This document shows positions 23,710 to 31,895 of a DNA stretch of 33,424 bases, piece by piece; position 1 is the stretch's first letter; each line of letters starts with the position of its first letter. Location of the stretch: NCBI GenBank assembly GCA_029548565.1, contig JAKPNF010000139.1, positions 1-33,424 of the forward strand, given 5' to 3'. Origin of the DNA: Verrucomicrobiota bacterium. GTDB lineage: Bacteria; Verrucomicrobiota; Verrucomicrobiia; Opitutales; JAKPNF01. The translations under genes and the position numbers were made by a program. The notes under the pieces are model-generated. The model ran no database searches, was not told the origin of the DNA, and was given only the letters and a program-made list of their open reading frames with translations.

Positions 23710-24849
23710 ATGAAAACGTTCTGTTTCCTGCTGCTGACCTTGCCTGCGTGCGCTTTGGGCGTCGGAATCTTTGGCCAGCAAGACAACTTTATCTCCAACG
23801 GCAGCTTTGACACACGCGGCGGTTGGTCGGGCGATGGTTCCATCGCCCAGGATCCCACCGACAAAAACAACAAAGTATATTCGGTCAAACTGGATGGAAA
23901 GCTGAAAAATTTTTCCACCTCAGTCACCATGCCGAAGGAAAACAAGCCCCTGGTACTGCGTTTTCGTGCCTACGCCAGCAAAACATTTGAACTTGTCAAC
24001 CCCACCAAACCGGCCGCGTTCACGCTGGAGGTTCGCATCAAGGATTTTGGGTTTTACAGATACAATGAGCCTTTGCCCTGTATTTTGACCGAGCGCGCGG
24101 CATGGCAGGAATTCAGTTTCCCGGTAAAGTCCATAGGCAAGGAATCTTGCGAGCTGCGCTTTGCCATCCCCTTGAGCAAAGGCGAGCTGCTCTTTGATGA
24201 CTTTGTGCTCTGCTACGCAGACGAACAGGATTCCTGCGCACAATCGAAAAACAAAAAGGAAACTCCTGCGCCCCGCGATGTGTACAAATCCGAAAATTTG
24301 CTCACCAACGGCAACTTCGAATCCTCGACGCGCCCATGGGGCGGAGATGGCAAGATAATCGAGGATCCCCGTGAAAAAGGACAAAAAATATACAGACTCC
24401 CTTTGCGGCACGATTCCCGTGGCGCAGAAAACTCGCAGGCGCTTTATCGCCGCCACACATTTTCTCAAAAAGACGAAAAGAAGCTCTTCGAACTTACCTT
24501 TCGTGCCCGCCCGCACTTCGCGAGCTCGGAAATTCCTCAATTCATTTCCGGTCACTTGCTTGTTGGCCGCGTGGCCGACCCGAAAACCAGAGTGTCCGGT
24601 TTGGGAACCACCACCCAGATCAGGTTTACGGAAAACGACAAGTGGATCGGCGTTCGCCACTTGATAGCCACCGCTCCCGAACAGGGTTTCTATGAGGAAA
24701 AAAACTTAAAAAAATACCTGGATTTCTATCTGAAACTGCAGGTCGCAATTGGCGAGGGCTACATTGATTTCGACGACTTTGTCCTGCGCGAAGTCGACCC
24801 GGCCAAGTATACGAAAAAACCGGGAGTTTTTGAGCTGTCCAACCCTTAA
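23710..24849 (+). CDS. Secreted two-domain protein, first tandem paralogue
   Basis: 379 residues with a Sec signal peptide (about 1-20). Two related beta-rich domains follow, each opening with a Asn-Gly-x-Phe element and a Trp: NFISNGSFDTRGGW (about 26-39) and NLLTNGNFESSTRPW (about 197-211). Each closes with FDDFVL. This resembles CBM4/9- or galactose-binding-like jelly-roll modules, but the family match is by pattern only. A charged linker (SKNKKETPAP) joins the domains. It has no enzyme domain. The neighbour 12 bases downstream is a clear paralogue. A role in binding glycan or cell envelope is a guess. Confidence 0.75.
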   Translation: MKTFCFLLLTLPACALGVGIFGQQDNFISNGSFDTRGGWSGDGSIAQDPTDKNNKVYSVKLDGKLKNFSTSVTMPKENKPLVLRFRAYASKTFELVNPTKPAAFTLEVRIKDFGFYRYNEPLPCILTERAAWQEFSFPVKSIGKESCELRFAIPLSKGELLFDDFVLCYADEQDSCAQSKNKKETPAPRDVYKSENLLTNGNFESSTRPWGGDGKIIEDPREKGQKIYRLPLRHDSRGAENSQALYRRHTFSQKDEKKLFELTFRARPHFASSEIPQFISGHLLVGRVADPKTRVSGLGTTTQIRFTENDKWIGVRHLIATAPEQGFYEEKNLKKYLDFYLKLQVAIGEGYIDFDDFVLREVDPAKYTKKPGVFELSNP

Positions 24850-24861
24850 TTTTTCTTTCCC

Positions 24862-25968
24862 ATGAAACGCCCTCTCCTGCTTTTACTCGCCCTGCCCCTG
24901 TGCGCCTTTGGCGCCGCCAAACCCGCCGACGCGCAGGAAAATTTTATCTCCAACGGAAGCTTTGACTCGCGCAGCGGCTGGTCGGATGATGGCACCGTCT
25001 CCTCGGACTCGGACGACAAACAAAACGGTTTTTATGTGGTGAGGCTCGGGCTGAAGGAGAAATCCTTTTCCACAAAGATAAAGCTGCCGAAAACAAAAAA
25101 GCCCATGCAGTTGACCTTTCGCGTGCGCCCCAGCGCGCAGTTTGAACTGGCCAACCCATCTTATCCCGATGCGTTCTCGCTCGTGCTCAAGCCCAGGATC
25201 CAGCGCGAATCCGGCAACGGACCACTGGGAAAATCTGCGGAGGTGATAGACGAACGCGGACAATGGAAAGAAATCACAGTGCCTGTGGAAACAAGAAGGG
25301 AGACCGAATGCGAGCTGATCGTGACCGTTCCTGCGGGCAAAGGCGAGATCGCCTTTGACGACTTTTCGCTCGTATACGACGTCAAGGGCGAGGAAGACGA
25401 GGACGAAGACGAGGAAAAATCCTCCTCCAAAAAAGAAGACAACACCCGCCCGCCTTCCGCCGATGTTTATCGCTCGGAAAATATTTTGCCCAATGGCAAC
25501 TTCGCATCCGTGCACCACTGGCGTGGGGACGGAAAGATCATCACCGATCCCAAAGACCAAAACCGCATTTACACTCTGTCCATGCGCGGCAGCGAGCAGT
25601 CGCTTTTCCGGCGGCAGACCTTCACGCTCAAGGACAGCAAAAAACTCTATGAGCTGACCTTCCGCACCCGCGTGATAGCCGACGATGCGGCCGCCGTCAA
25701 AGAAGGAAAATATTTCCAAATTTCGCAGGAGCAATACACCCCCAAAAGAGGTTCTTACCGAAAGACAAACACGCTAAGCCCAAAAATCACCGAACTGGAC
25801 AAATGGGTGGGCGTGCGCTACCGGATCAACACTTCACAACTGCTGGATTTTTATCTGGAGGTCACGGCCGCGCCCTTCAAGGGCATCATCGACTTTGACG
25901 ACTTTGTCCTGCGCGAGGTAGACCCCGCCAAATTCAAGGCCGAGGACGGCGTTTTCGAATGGCCCTAA
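24862..25968 (+). CDS. Secreted two-domain protein, second tandem paralogue
   Basis: 368 residues, the same plan as the preceding gene: signal peptide (to about residue 25, ending PADAQ), domain one from NFISNGSFDSRSGW to AFDDFSL, then a strongly acidic linker (EEDEDEDEEKSS), domain two from NILPNGNFASVHHW to FDDFVLREVDPAKF. The shared C-terminal FDDFVLREVDPAK and the matching N-terminal motifs show a tandem duplication, while the linker and the middle of domain two have diverged. The 12-base gap suggests co-transcription with the first copy. Function unknown. Confidence 0.75.
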   Translation: MKRPLLLLLALPLCAFGAAKPADAQENFISNGSFDSRSGWSDDGTVSSDSDDKQNGFYVVRLGLKEKSFSTKIKLPKTKKPMQLTFRVRPSAQFELANPSYPDAFSLVLKPRIQRESGNGPLGKSAEVIDERGQWKEITVPVETRRETECELIVTVPAGKGEIAFDDFSLVYDVKGEEDEDEDEEKSSSKKEDNTRPPSADVYRSENILPNGNFASVHHWRGDGKIITDPKDQNRIYTLSMRGSEQSLFRRQTFTLKDSKKLYELTFRTRVIADDAAAVKEGKYFQISQEQYTPKRGSYRKTNTLSPKITELDKWVGVRYRINTSQLLDFYLEVTAAPFKGIIDFDDFVLREVDPAKFKAEDGVFEWP

Positions 25969-26077
25969 ACCCAAAACTTCCTCTCAAAAGCCTTTTTCTT
26001 GCTCTCGGACTTGCAAAATGCCGGCAAGGGTGTAGGTTTTTCTTTACTCCCTCAAAACAAAAACTCTCTCAACTCTT

Positions 26078-26578
26078 ATGGACCATAAAATAAGCATAGA
26101 CCTCCTCAACAAGGCGGTGGCGGACGAACTGTTGTCCGTCCACCAGTACATGTACTTTCACTTTCTGTGCGAGGATCGCGGCTACGGCCCGCTCGCCGGA
26201 ATTTTCAAGCGCATTTCCATCACGGAAATGATCCACGTCGAGAAACTGGCCGAGCGCATTTTATTCCTCAAAGGCGAGGTGATCATGAAGCTCTCCGGCC
26301 CCGTGCAGTACATCCACGAAGTGCCCGAAATGCTCAAGCACTCGCGCGAGCTGGAGCAAACAGCATCCGACAACTACAACCAGTGGGCCAAGATCGCCTC
26401 CGAGAACAGCGACCGCGTAACGAAAAAACTGTTCGACTCGCTGCTGGCGGTGGAAGAAGACCACGAGGACATCTTCGATGTGGAGTTCGACAACCTGGAA
26501 AAACTCGGCGACCACTACATGGCGCTGCAGGCCATCACCCACAGCAAGGAAGCCGCCAAGGGCGAGTCTTCCGACTGA
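26078..26578 (+). CDS. bfr: Bacterioferritin
   Basis: 166 residues, four-helix ferritin fold. The di-iron ligands expected from E. coli Bfr are present one position earlier: Glu17, Glu50, His53, Glu93, Glu126 and His129. Met51, the residue that binds heme between subunits in true bacterioferritins, is also there (ITEMIHVEKLAERILFL). The protein should oxidise Fe(II) and store iron as a 24-mer in the cytoplasm. It has about 8 extra residues at the C-terminus compared with the E. coli protein. Upstream there is only a weak promoter candidate (TTGCAA 26011, TAGGTT 26033) and no Shine-Dalgarno. Confidence 0.92.
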   Translation: MDHKISIDLLNKAVADELLSVHQYMYFHFLCEDRGYGPLAGIFKRISITEMIHVEKLAERILFLKGEVIMKLSGPVQYIHEVPEMLKHSRELEQTASDNYNQWAKIASENSDRVTKKLFDSLLAVEEDHEDIFDVEFDNLEKLGDHYMALQAITHSKEAAKGESSD

Positions 26579-26590
26579 GTTTAAAACGAA

Positions 26591-26641
26591 AAAGACTTTT
26601 ATTGTCTTTCAAAAAAGCCCGGGATAACCCGGGCTTTTTTT
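26591..26641. terminator. Tandem hairpins, bidirectional terminator after bfr
   Basis: A weak hairpin AAAGAC/GTCTTT (26591-26609) is followed by a strong one, AGCCCGGG-ATAA-CCCGGGCT, with A run before and seven T after (26611-26641). It serves bfr and the converging hydrolase gene. Confidence 0.9.
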
Positions 26642-27479
26642 ATGGCTGCGTTTTCAGTGAGAAATTTTTCGGGTCTTCGATAAACGCCTGGACAAGCGGC
26701 CAGTTCGGCGAAGTGGCGCTGGGCAGGTATTCAAAATGATTCGCGCCTTTAAGCGACACAAAATAGTTGGGCGCGGGCGCGGCGGCGTGCAAACGTTTTC
26801 CGTTGCGAAAAGGCACGACGTTGTCCGCCGTGCCGTGCATGATGAGCACGGGGCAGCGCGCCTTGCGGATGAAAAAGCGGTTGTCCAAGGGGCTGACCGG
26901 ATACAAGGTCAGCGGCATCACCGCGTCAAAGCCGCTGTAAAAGGCGCCGAGCAGCACAAGCGCGCGCGGCTCCCCGTTGGCCGCCAGATAACACGAGGGG
27001 TGACTGCCCAGCGAATAGCCCATCACCACGATCGTTTGCGGCGGCACGTTTTGTTTCTCTGTCAAAAAATCCCAGGCCGCCTGCGCGGCGCGGCGCAGGC
27101 CCGCCGCCGTTGGTTTGCCGCCGCTGCGCCCGTAGCCTTCATAATCGTAGGCCAGCACGCTATAACCTTTGCTGAAAATATCCGCCATCAAGGTCGTGAG
27201 CTGTCCCAAGTCCTCGCCGTTGCCGTGCGAGTACAAAACCGTGTAACGGGCACTTTCGTTTTTCAAATAACGCGCGGCGATCGGCGTATTCTCGCGCGTG
27301 TGCAATTGAATGTAGCTCTTCTGCGTTTCCAATTCGTAAAAAACTTTGGGCACGGGAAACGCGATTTTTTCCGCCACGAAAAATCCCGCTGCAAAAACGC
27401 CGAGATAAAGCAGTGGCAAACAAACCAGCAGGCGCGGCACAAATTTTTTTCCCATGAAGGTAGCTTCAAATTTTTTCAT
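26640..27479 (-). CDS. Membrane-anchored alpha/beta hydrolase, first paralogue
   Basis: 279 residues. One N-terminal membrane segment (about 15-35) then an alpha/beta-hydrolase domain facing the periplasm by the usual orientation. The oxyanion-type loop is YSHGNGEDLG (83-92), the nucleophile is Ser156 in GYSLGSHPS, the acid Asp219 in HGTADNVVP, and the base His248 in KGANHFEY. It resembles the Bem46/YqkD/FrsA-like group; substrate unknown, probably an ester or peptide. It is about 45-50 percent similar by eye to the hydrolase at 28099, with the MarR gene between them. Confidence 0.88.
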   Translation of the reverse strand: MKKFEATFMGKKFVPRLLVCLPLLYLGVFAAGFFVAEKIAFPVPKVFYELETQKSYIQLHTRENTPIAARYLKNESARYTVLYSHGNGEDLGQLTTLMADIFSKGYSVLAYDYEGYGRSGGKPTAAGLRRAAQAAWDFLTEKQNVPPQTIVVMGYSLGSHPSCYLAANGEPRALVLLGAFYSGFDAVMPLTLYPVSPLDNRFFIRKARCPVLIMHGTADNVVPFRNGKRLHAAAPAPNYFVSLKGANHFEYLPSATSPNWPLVQAFIEDPKNFSLKTQP

Positions 27480-27523
27480 TTACAAATCAACTTATTTTGA
27501 CGGGTTTTATTTCCCTTTACCTG

Positions 27524-27541
27524 TTGCAAAAATAATTGTAA
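27524..27541. promoter_or_regulatory. Candidate MarR operator over the marR promoter
   Basis: TTGCAA-AAATAA-TTGTAA, an inverted repeat with one mismatch. It overlaps a TGTAAT -10-like box (27537-27542) preceded by TTTACC (27516-27521, short 15-base spacer). The position, in the divergent gap between a hydrolase gene and the MarR gene, fits autoregulation and control of the hydrolase. Confidence 0.4.
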
Positions 27542-27561
27542 TTTGAAAAAATAAAAAGGAT

Positions 27562-28029
27562 ATGACGAATCTGGACGACATCAGCTTTCATGGACGCAAT
27601 GGGCAACCGTACAAGGAATTGGCGTACCTCATCGCGATGGTTTACAACATCGTCAACCACAAGCTGGAGGTGCTGCTGCGCAAACACGGCATTTCGTTGC
27701 CCAAGTTCAATATTCTCATGATATTGAAGCGCCACGGCGGCGAACAGGGCATGAGCCAAAAGGCCATCAGCGACGGGCTCATCATTTCCGACGGCAACAT
27801 CACCGGCATCCTCGACCGCATGGAAAAGGAAAACCTCCTCATGCGCGTGCAGCATCCCAAGGACCGCCGCGTCAACCTCGTGCGCATCACGCCCAAGGGC
27901 AGCCAGCTGCTTGTCGAAGTCATGCCCAAGTATGAAAAAATCCTCGAGACCGACGTGGGCAAGATCACCTCCGTCCAGCAAAAGACGATCATGCCGATTT
28001 TCTACAAATGGGCGAAGCAGTTGACCTGA
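27562..28029 (+). CDS. MarR-family transcriptional regulator
   Basis: 155 residues with the MarR winged helix: dimer helices at both ends, recognition region MSQKAISDGLIISDGNITGILDRMEKENLLMR (about 63-94), and the wing HPKDRRVNLVRITPKG. This is one of few genes here with a recognisable Shine-Dalgarno-like sequence (AAGGAT close to the ATG). It is divergent from the first hydrolase and convergent with the second, so one or both may be in its regulon. No ligand can be named. Confidence 0.92.
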   Translation: MTNLDDISFHGRNGQPYKELAYLIAMVYNIVNHKLEVLLRKHGISLPKFNILMILKRHGGEQGMSQKAISDGLIISDGNITGILDRMEKENLLMRVQHPKDRRVNLVRITPKGSQLLVEVMPKYEKILETDVGKITSVQQKTIMPIFYKWAKQLT

Positions 28030-28047
28030 TTAAAACTATCTCTCCTT

Positions 28048-28080
28048 TTAAAACCGCCTCCGCTCGTGAGGCGGTTTTTT
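28048..28080. terminator. Bidirectional terminator between marR and the second hydrolase
   Basis: Stem AAACCGCCTC (28051-28060) with GAGGCGGTTT (28068-28077), 7-base loop, A-rich before and T run after. It separates convergent genes. Confidence 0.88.
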
Positions 28081-28098
28081 AATGCCCGCAAGGCGGTT

Positions 28099-28917
28099 TC
28101 AGTAATCCGAATTCTCCGCTTCCAATGTCCCGATAAAACGCCTGATGCCGTCCCAGTAACGCTCGGGAGATTTTTCCGCGATGTCGTAATGCCCTGCCCC
28201 GCGCACCCGCGCGAAATATTTTGGCTCCCTGGCGGCGGCGTGGAGTTTTACGGAATTGGAAAAGCGCGTGACGCCGTCGCGCGTGCCGTGCAGCAAATAA
28301 ACCGGACAGCGCGCCCGCGCGATGCGCGCGCGGTTGTTGAGCCACTTGTGCCACGGCACAAAATTGAAGGCGAAGACGGCTTCCAGCGGGCTGGCAAACG
28401 CCCCGACAAGCACCATCGCGCGCGCGGTGTATTTTTGCGCCAGGTAACACGCGGCCGACCCGCCCATCGAGCAGCCGATCAGCGCGATGTCCATTTCGGG
28501 GATTTTTTTGTCGGCCGTCAAAAAATCCCACGCCGCGTCCGCCGCCGCGTACAGCCCCTGCTCGCCGGGCTTGCCGCCGCTGCGCCCGTAACCGGTGTAG
28601 TCGTAGGCCATCACCGAAAACCCGCGCGCATGAAAATCCTTGAGCAGTGGAAGAATTTCCCCGATGTCCTCACCGTTGCCGTGCGAATACAAAAGCGTGT
28701 GCTGCGCCTGCGGGTTTTCCAGCCACAACCCCGCGATCGGCACGCCTTCTCGTGTCTCAAGCCGCACAAAGCCCGCCCGCTCATCCAACACATAAGAGGC
28801 CTTGGGCGCGGGAAAAGCGATCCGCTCTCCCAGCCGGTACACAAGCAGCACCAGTATAATATATACAACAAGCGCCCCGACTAAAACCCAGGGCAAAATT
28901 TCCAGCGCTGCCTGCAT
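28099..28917 (-). CDS. Membrane-anchored alpha/beta hydrolase, second paralogue
   Basis: 272 residues from the ATG at 28917 (the ORF track starts at a TTG three codons earlier). N-terminal membrane segment (about 8-28), then the same hydrolase domain as the gene at 26640: YSHGNGEDIG (77-86), AYDYTGYGRSGGKP, nucleophile Ser150 in GCSMGGSAA, acid Asp214 in HGTRDGVTRF, base His243 in GAGHYDI. It begins 5 bases after the yihY stop and is the last gene of the nadK-yihY operon. The catalytic triad is complete, so both copies should be active. Confidence 0.88.
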   Translation of the reverse strand: MQAALEILPWVLVGALVVYIILVLLVYRLGERIAFPAPKASYVLDERAGFVRLETREGVPIAGLWLENPQAQHTLLYSHGNGEDIGEILPLLKDFHARGFSVMAYDYTGYGRSGGKPGEQGLYAAADAAWDFLTADKKIPEMDIALIGCSMGGSAACYLAQKYTARAMVLVGAFASPLEAVFAFNFVPWHKWLNNRARIARARCPVYLLHGTRDGVTRFSNSVKLHAAAREPKYFARVRGAGHYDIAEKSPERYWDGIRRFIGTLEAENSDY

Positions 28918-28922
28918 GGCGA

Positions 28923-30425
28923 TCAAGTGGCCTTGGTCGAGTTAATCAGGTCGAGCATGGTGGCGCCCAACTCGGGGGATTGGCGCAAATCCTCAAGGGC
29001 TTTCAAATAGCGGCGCAATGCCTCGTCGCGCTCGGCGAGGATTTCGAGGCCCTCGGAATTGCCCTCGCTGTCCAGCGCGGCGCGCAGGTCTATCACGCGG
29101 AATTTGTCCAGCGGGCGGGCGGGCTGGTAGCGCAGCTCGATGCCACCGTTTTCACTCTCAAATTCCACGGCCGCCATGACCTGGCGCTCGCACATTTGTG
29201 TGAGCGCCTCATTGACCATGTACAGCGGCGCGCCCAAGCGCTCGCTCAGCTCCTGGGCATCGTAGGGCTTTTGCGCGTTTTCAAAACGGCGGGCGGCCTG
29301 CAAAAAAATCGACAGCGCCAGCAGTTGCCGCACAAAGGGGCTGGCGTTTTTCCAGGCGCGCTCGTGGGCGACCAGCTCCATGTTTTGCACCGCGTAGGTG
29401 ATCTGCCCCCCGATCAGCATGAACAGCCAGAAAATATACAGCCCGAACATCAGGACAATGGCGATACCCAGCGAACCGTAAAAGCTCTGCTGTTTGACCA
29501 CCCAGTTGACGTAGAAAAAGGACAGGTAGTAATTCAACACGATGAGAATCGTGACGACCGCCCCGCCCACAAAGGCAGGCGCCCAGTTGACGCGCGTGTT
29601 GGGGATGAAGCGGTAAAAACAAGTCAGCAACAGCAACAACAAGCACAACGCCAACACCGGCGCGCCGAAACTCGCCAGGCGGTCAAGCCCCAGCGGCAAT
29701 TTTGTGGCGACGCTCTCCACGTTGCGCACAATGGCCGAGCCGGTGGCCAAGCCCGCCACGGCGAAGGCCAAAATGGAACCGAGTGTCAACACCGTCCAAT
29801 AGCCAAACACGCGCTGCGCCAGCGAGCGCCCGCGGCGCACGCCCCAGATCTGGTTGAACATATTTTCAATGGAAATAAGCAGCCGAATGCAGATGACAAC
29901 CAGCATGAGTGAGCCCACTACCCCCATCGCGCCAGAGCTTGCCTTTTTGACAAGGTTCTCGATGATCTGAACGATCTGCGGGTTGATGTTTTCTTTTTTC
30001 GCGTCCGTGCTTTGCTCGTCGGCCATCTGGGTTTGCGCGACCTGTTGGTCGAGCGGGTCGCTGTCGATCAGCGTCATTTGCGGGGCGATGAACTCGATGG
30101 CCTGATGGAGCTTTTCCACCGCGAAATCCTCCGCCTTGTCCTTGAAGATGAAGCCGGAGATCATGATCGCCATCATCACCATGGGCGCCAGCGCGATGAT
30201 GGACGCGTAAGACAGCGAGGCCGCCTGCGAGGGAATTTTATTTTGGCCGACACCCTGAATCGTCAGCACGATCATGCGCAGCAGCCCGTAAAGGCGGCGC
30301 AGCGGTTTTTGGCGGCTTGCCTGCGGTTGCACCTGCCAGATTTTTTCGTCCCACTTTTTGAGCTGCTCGCGCAGGTTCAGTCGGGGTTTTGGGGCGGTGG
30401 AATTTTTTGCGGTGTCGTCGGCCAT
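28923..30425 (-). CDS. YihY/BrkB-family membrane protein
   Basis: 500 residues, longer than the roughly 290 of E. coli YihY. The core has six or so membrane helices with the family signatures QAASLSYASIIALAPMVMMA, GVVGSLMLVVICIRLLISIENMFNQIWGV, FYRFIPNTRVNWAPAFVGG and FWLFMLIGGQITYAVQN. A hydrophilic insert (about 105-150) sits in the loop after the first helix. A C-terminal winged-helix-like domain of about 130 residues (YDAQELSERLGAPLYMVNEALTQM) is shared by other long members. Once called ribonuclease BN in error; the true function is unclear. Starts 9 bases after nadK. Confidence 0.9.
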   Translation of the reverse strand: MADDTAKNSTAPKPRLNLREQLKKWDEKIWQVQPQASRQKPLRRLYGLLRMIVLTIQGVGQNKIPSQAASLSYASIIALAPMVMMAIMISGFIFKDKAEDFAVEKLHQAIEFIAPQMTLIDSDPLDQQVAQTQMADEQSTDAKKENINPQIVQIIENLVKKASSGAMGVVGSLMLVVICIRLLISIENMFNQIWGVRRGRSLAQRVFGYWTVLTLGSILAFAVAGLATGSAIVRNVESVATKLPLGLDRLASFGAPVLALCLLLLLLTCFYRFIPNTRVNWAPAFVGGAVVTILIVLNYYLSFFYVNWVVKQQSFYGSLGIAIVLMFGLYIFWLFMLIGGQITYAVQNMELVAHERAWKNASPFVRQLLALSIFLQAARRFENAQKPYDAQELSERLGAPLYMVNEALTQMCERQVMAAVEFESENGGIELRYQPARPLDKFRVIDLRAALDSEGNSEGLEILAERDEALRRYLKALEDLRQSPELGATMLDLINSTKAT

Positions 30426-30434
30426 GGGAAAAAA

Positions 30435-31274
30435 TCAGGAGGGGTTGTAGTCCGGCTCGGTGTTCCAGCGCAGTTTTTTACGCAGGATGTCGAAATAGGA
30501 ATAGCCGTCCGGCTGGATGAGCTTGAGCGGGCGCTCGTGATGGCGGATAGTCAAAGGGCAAGGTTCCTTGCCGCCGAATTTCAAATAACCGTCGAGGGCG
30601 ACCTGCGGTTGCGTGTCCTCGGCCAGCACCTCAAAAACGCTGTCCTTGGGAAAAATAACCGAACGGTTGGACAAGGTGTGCGGGCAGATCGGCGTCATGG
30701 CGATGGCGCGCATGTCCGGGTGCATGATGGGCCCGCCGGCCGAAAGGTTGTAGGCGGTCGAACCCGTGGCGCTGGAAAAAATCAGCCCGTCGCCCGCGTA
30801 GACGGAGACAAGCTCGCCGTTGGCCTTTACCTTTAAAGAGATGATGCGAAAGGTGTCGGTGTTTTTTAAAACCACGTCGTTGAGCGCGAGGGCCTGCTTG
30901 CCGTCGGCCGCCGTGGCCTGCAGCACATGGCGCAATGCAATCTGATAATCCCCTTTGATGATTTTTGGCAACTGCTGCAACGCCTGCGCTTCCGAGAGCG
31001 TCACCAAAAACCCGAGCTTGCCGCGGTTGACCCCAAAGACCGGCACATCGTTGGCCACGGCAGCCTCCACCGCTCCCATGAGCGTGCCGTCCCCGCCGAT
31101 GACGCAACACCCATCCATCCCCTTGAGCGCCTCGGCGTTTAACGGGTAGTCTGCTATCAGATGCGCCTGCGCCCCCAACTCGCCCGCCCGACGCTGAAGC
31201 GCCTCGGCGACTTGCGGGGCACGGGTCTTGGTGGGATTGACGACAAGCGCCAAATTGCGCAACGGCTGCGGCAT
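30435..31274 (-). CDS. nadK: NAD+ kinase
   Basis: 279 residues. Signature GGDGTLMGAVEAA (60-72) binds ATP, the ALNDVVLKN segment corresponds to the NE/D motif that contacts NAD, and GDGLIFSSATGSTAYNLSAGGPI is the family's most conserved stretch. It phosphorylates NAD to NADP in the cytoplasm. First gene of a minus-strand operon with yihY and a hydrolase. A TTGATT-17-TACTTT promoter puts the transcript start next to the ATG. Confidence 0.95.
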   Translation of the reverse strand: MPQPLRNLALVVNPTKTRAPQVAEALQRRAGELGAQAHLIADYPLNAEALKGMDGCCVIGGDGTLMGAVEAAVANDVPVFGVNRGKLGFLVTLSEAQALQQLPKIIKGDYQIALRHVLQATAADGKQALALNDVVLKNTDTFRIISLKVKANGELVSVYAGDGLIFSSATGSTAYNLSAGGPIMHPDMRAIAMTPICPHTLSNRSVIFPKDSVFEVLAEDTQPQVALDGYLKFGGKEPCPLTIRHHERPLKLIQPDGYSYFDILRKKLRWNTEPDYNPS

Positions 31275-31281
31275 GAATAAA

Positions 31282-31310
31282 AAAGTACATCATTTCCCCA
31301 TTTAAATCAA
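31282..31310 (-). promoter_or_regulatory. Promoter of the nadK operon
   Basis: Minus strand: TTGATT (31305-31310), 17-base spacer, TACTTT (31282-31287). The -10 box ends 7 bases before the nadK ATG, which predicts a leaderless transcript. Confidence 0.4.
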
Positions 31311-31323
31311 CACGGCAGGCGGA

Positions 31324-31373
31324 TTGACACTTTCATCTTCCGCGTTGCGTAACGGCAAGGCTTGTGATTAAAT
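31324..31373 (+). promoter_or_regulatory. Probable promoter region of the Lrp-type gene
   Basis: A perfect TTGACA (31324-31329) has no good -10 box at 17 bases. A second pair, TTGCGT (31345-31350), 17-base spacer, TTAAAT (31368-31373), would start transcription about 5 nt before the ATG at 31385. The two cannot be separated by reading alone. Confidence 0.3.
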
Positions 31374-31384
31374 TTCACCTTATC

Positions 31385-31864
31385 ATGAACTCCGTTTTAC
31401 AGCTCATCATGGAAGGGGAATCGCTGACGACCGCGCAGATGGCGGAAGTTTTGAAAATTTCCCACGAAGAAGTCGAAAAGCAGCTTGCCCAGCTCAAGGA
31501 ACAGGGCAAGGTGCTCGGCTGGCGCCCGATTTTGAACCCCGACATGGATGAAAACAGCGTGCGCGCGGTCATCGAGGTGAAGATCAGCCCCGAGCGCGAG
31601 GGCGGCTTCGACCGCCTGGCGCAGCGCATCAGCCAGTTTGAGCAGGTGGAAAATTGCTACCTGATGAGCGGGGGGTATGATCTGCTATTGTTCGTGCGCG
31701 CGCAGAATCTGCGCAAGGTAGCGGCCTTTGTGTACGAGCGCCTAGCGACGATCGGCGGGGTGGTATCCACCTCCACGCATTTTATTTTGCGCCCTTACAA
31801 GGAACAGGGCTTTTTGCTTTCGGGGCAGCAGGGCAACCCCGACAAGCCCATGATCAGCGCCTAA
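31385..31864 (+). CDS. Lrp/AsnC-family transcriptional regulator
   Basis: 159 residues from the ATG at 31385 (the ORF track begins 7 codons earlier). N-terminal helix-turn-helix (LTTAQMAEVLKISHEEVEKQLAQLKEQGKVLGWR), then the RAM ligand-binding domain (VRAVIEVKISPE...GFDRLAQRISQF...CYLMSGGYDLLLFVRA). It lies 31 bases upstream of an aminotransferase gene on the same strand, the same arrangement as AlaR-AlaT in Bacillus. An amino acid is therefore the likely effector, and the aminotransferase the likely target. Confidence 0.92.
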   Translation: MNSVLQLIMEGESLTTAQMAEVLKISHEEVEKQLAQLKEQGKVLGWRPILNPDMDENSVRAVIEVKISPEREGGFDRLAQRISQFEQVENCYLMSGGYDLLLFVRAQNLRKVAAFVYERLATIGGVVSTSTHFILRPYKEQGFLLSGQQGNPDKPMISA

Positions 31865-31895
31865 CCCCATCGGCGGTTTCGCGCGTATTTTTCCT

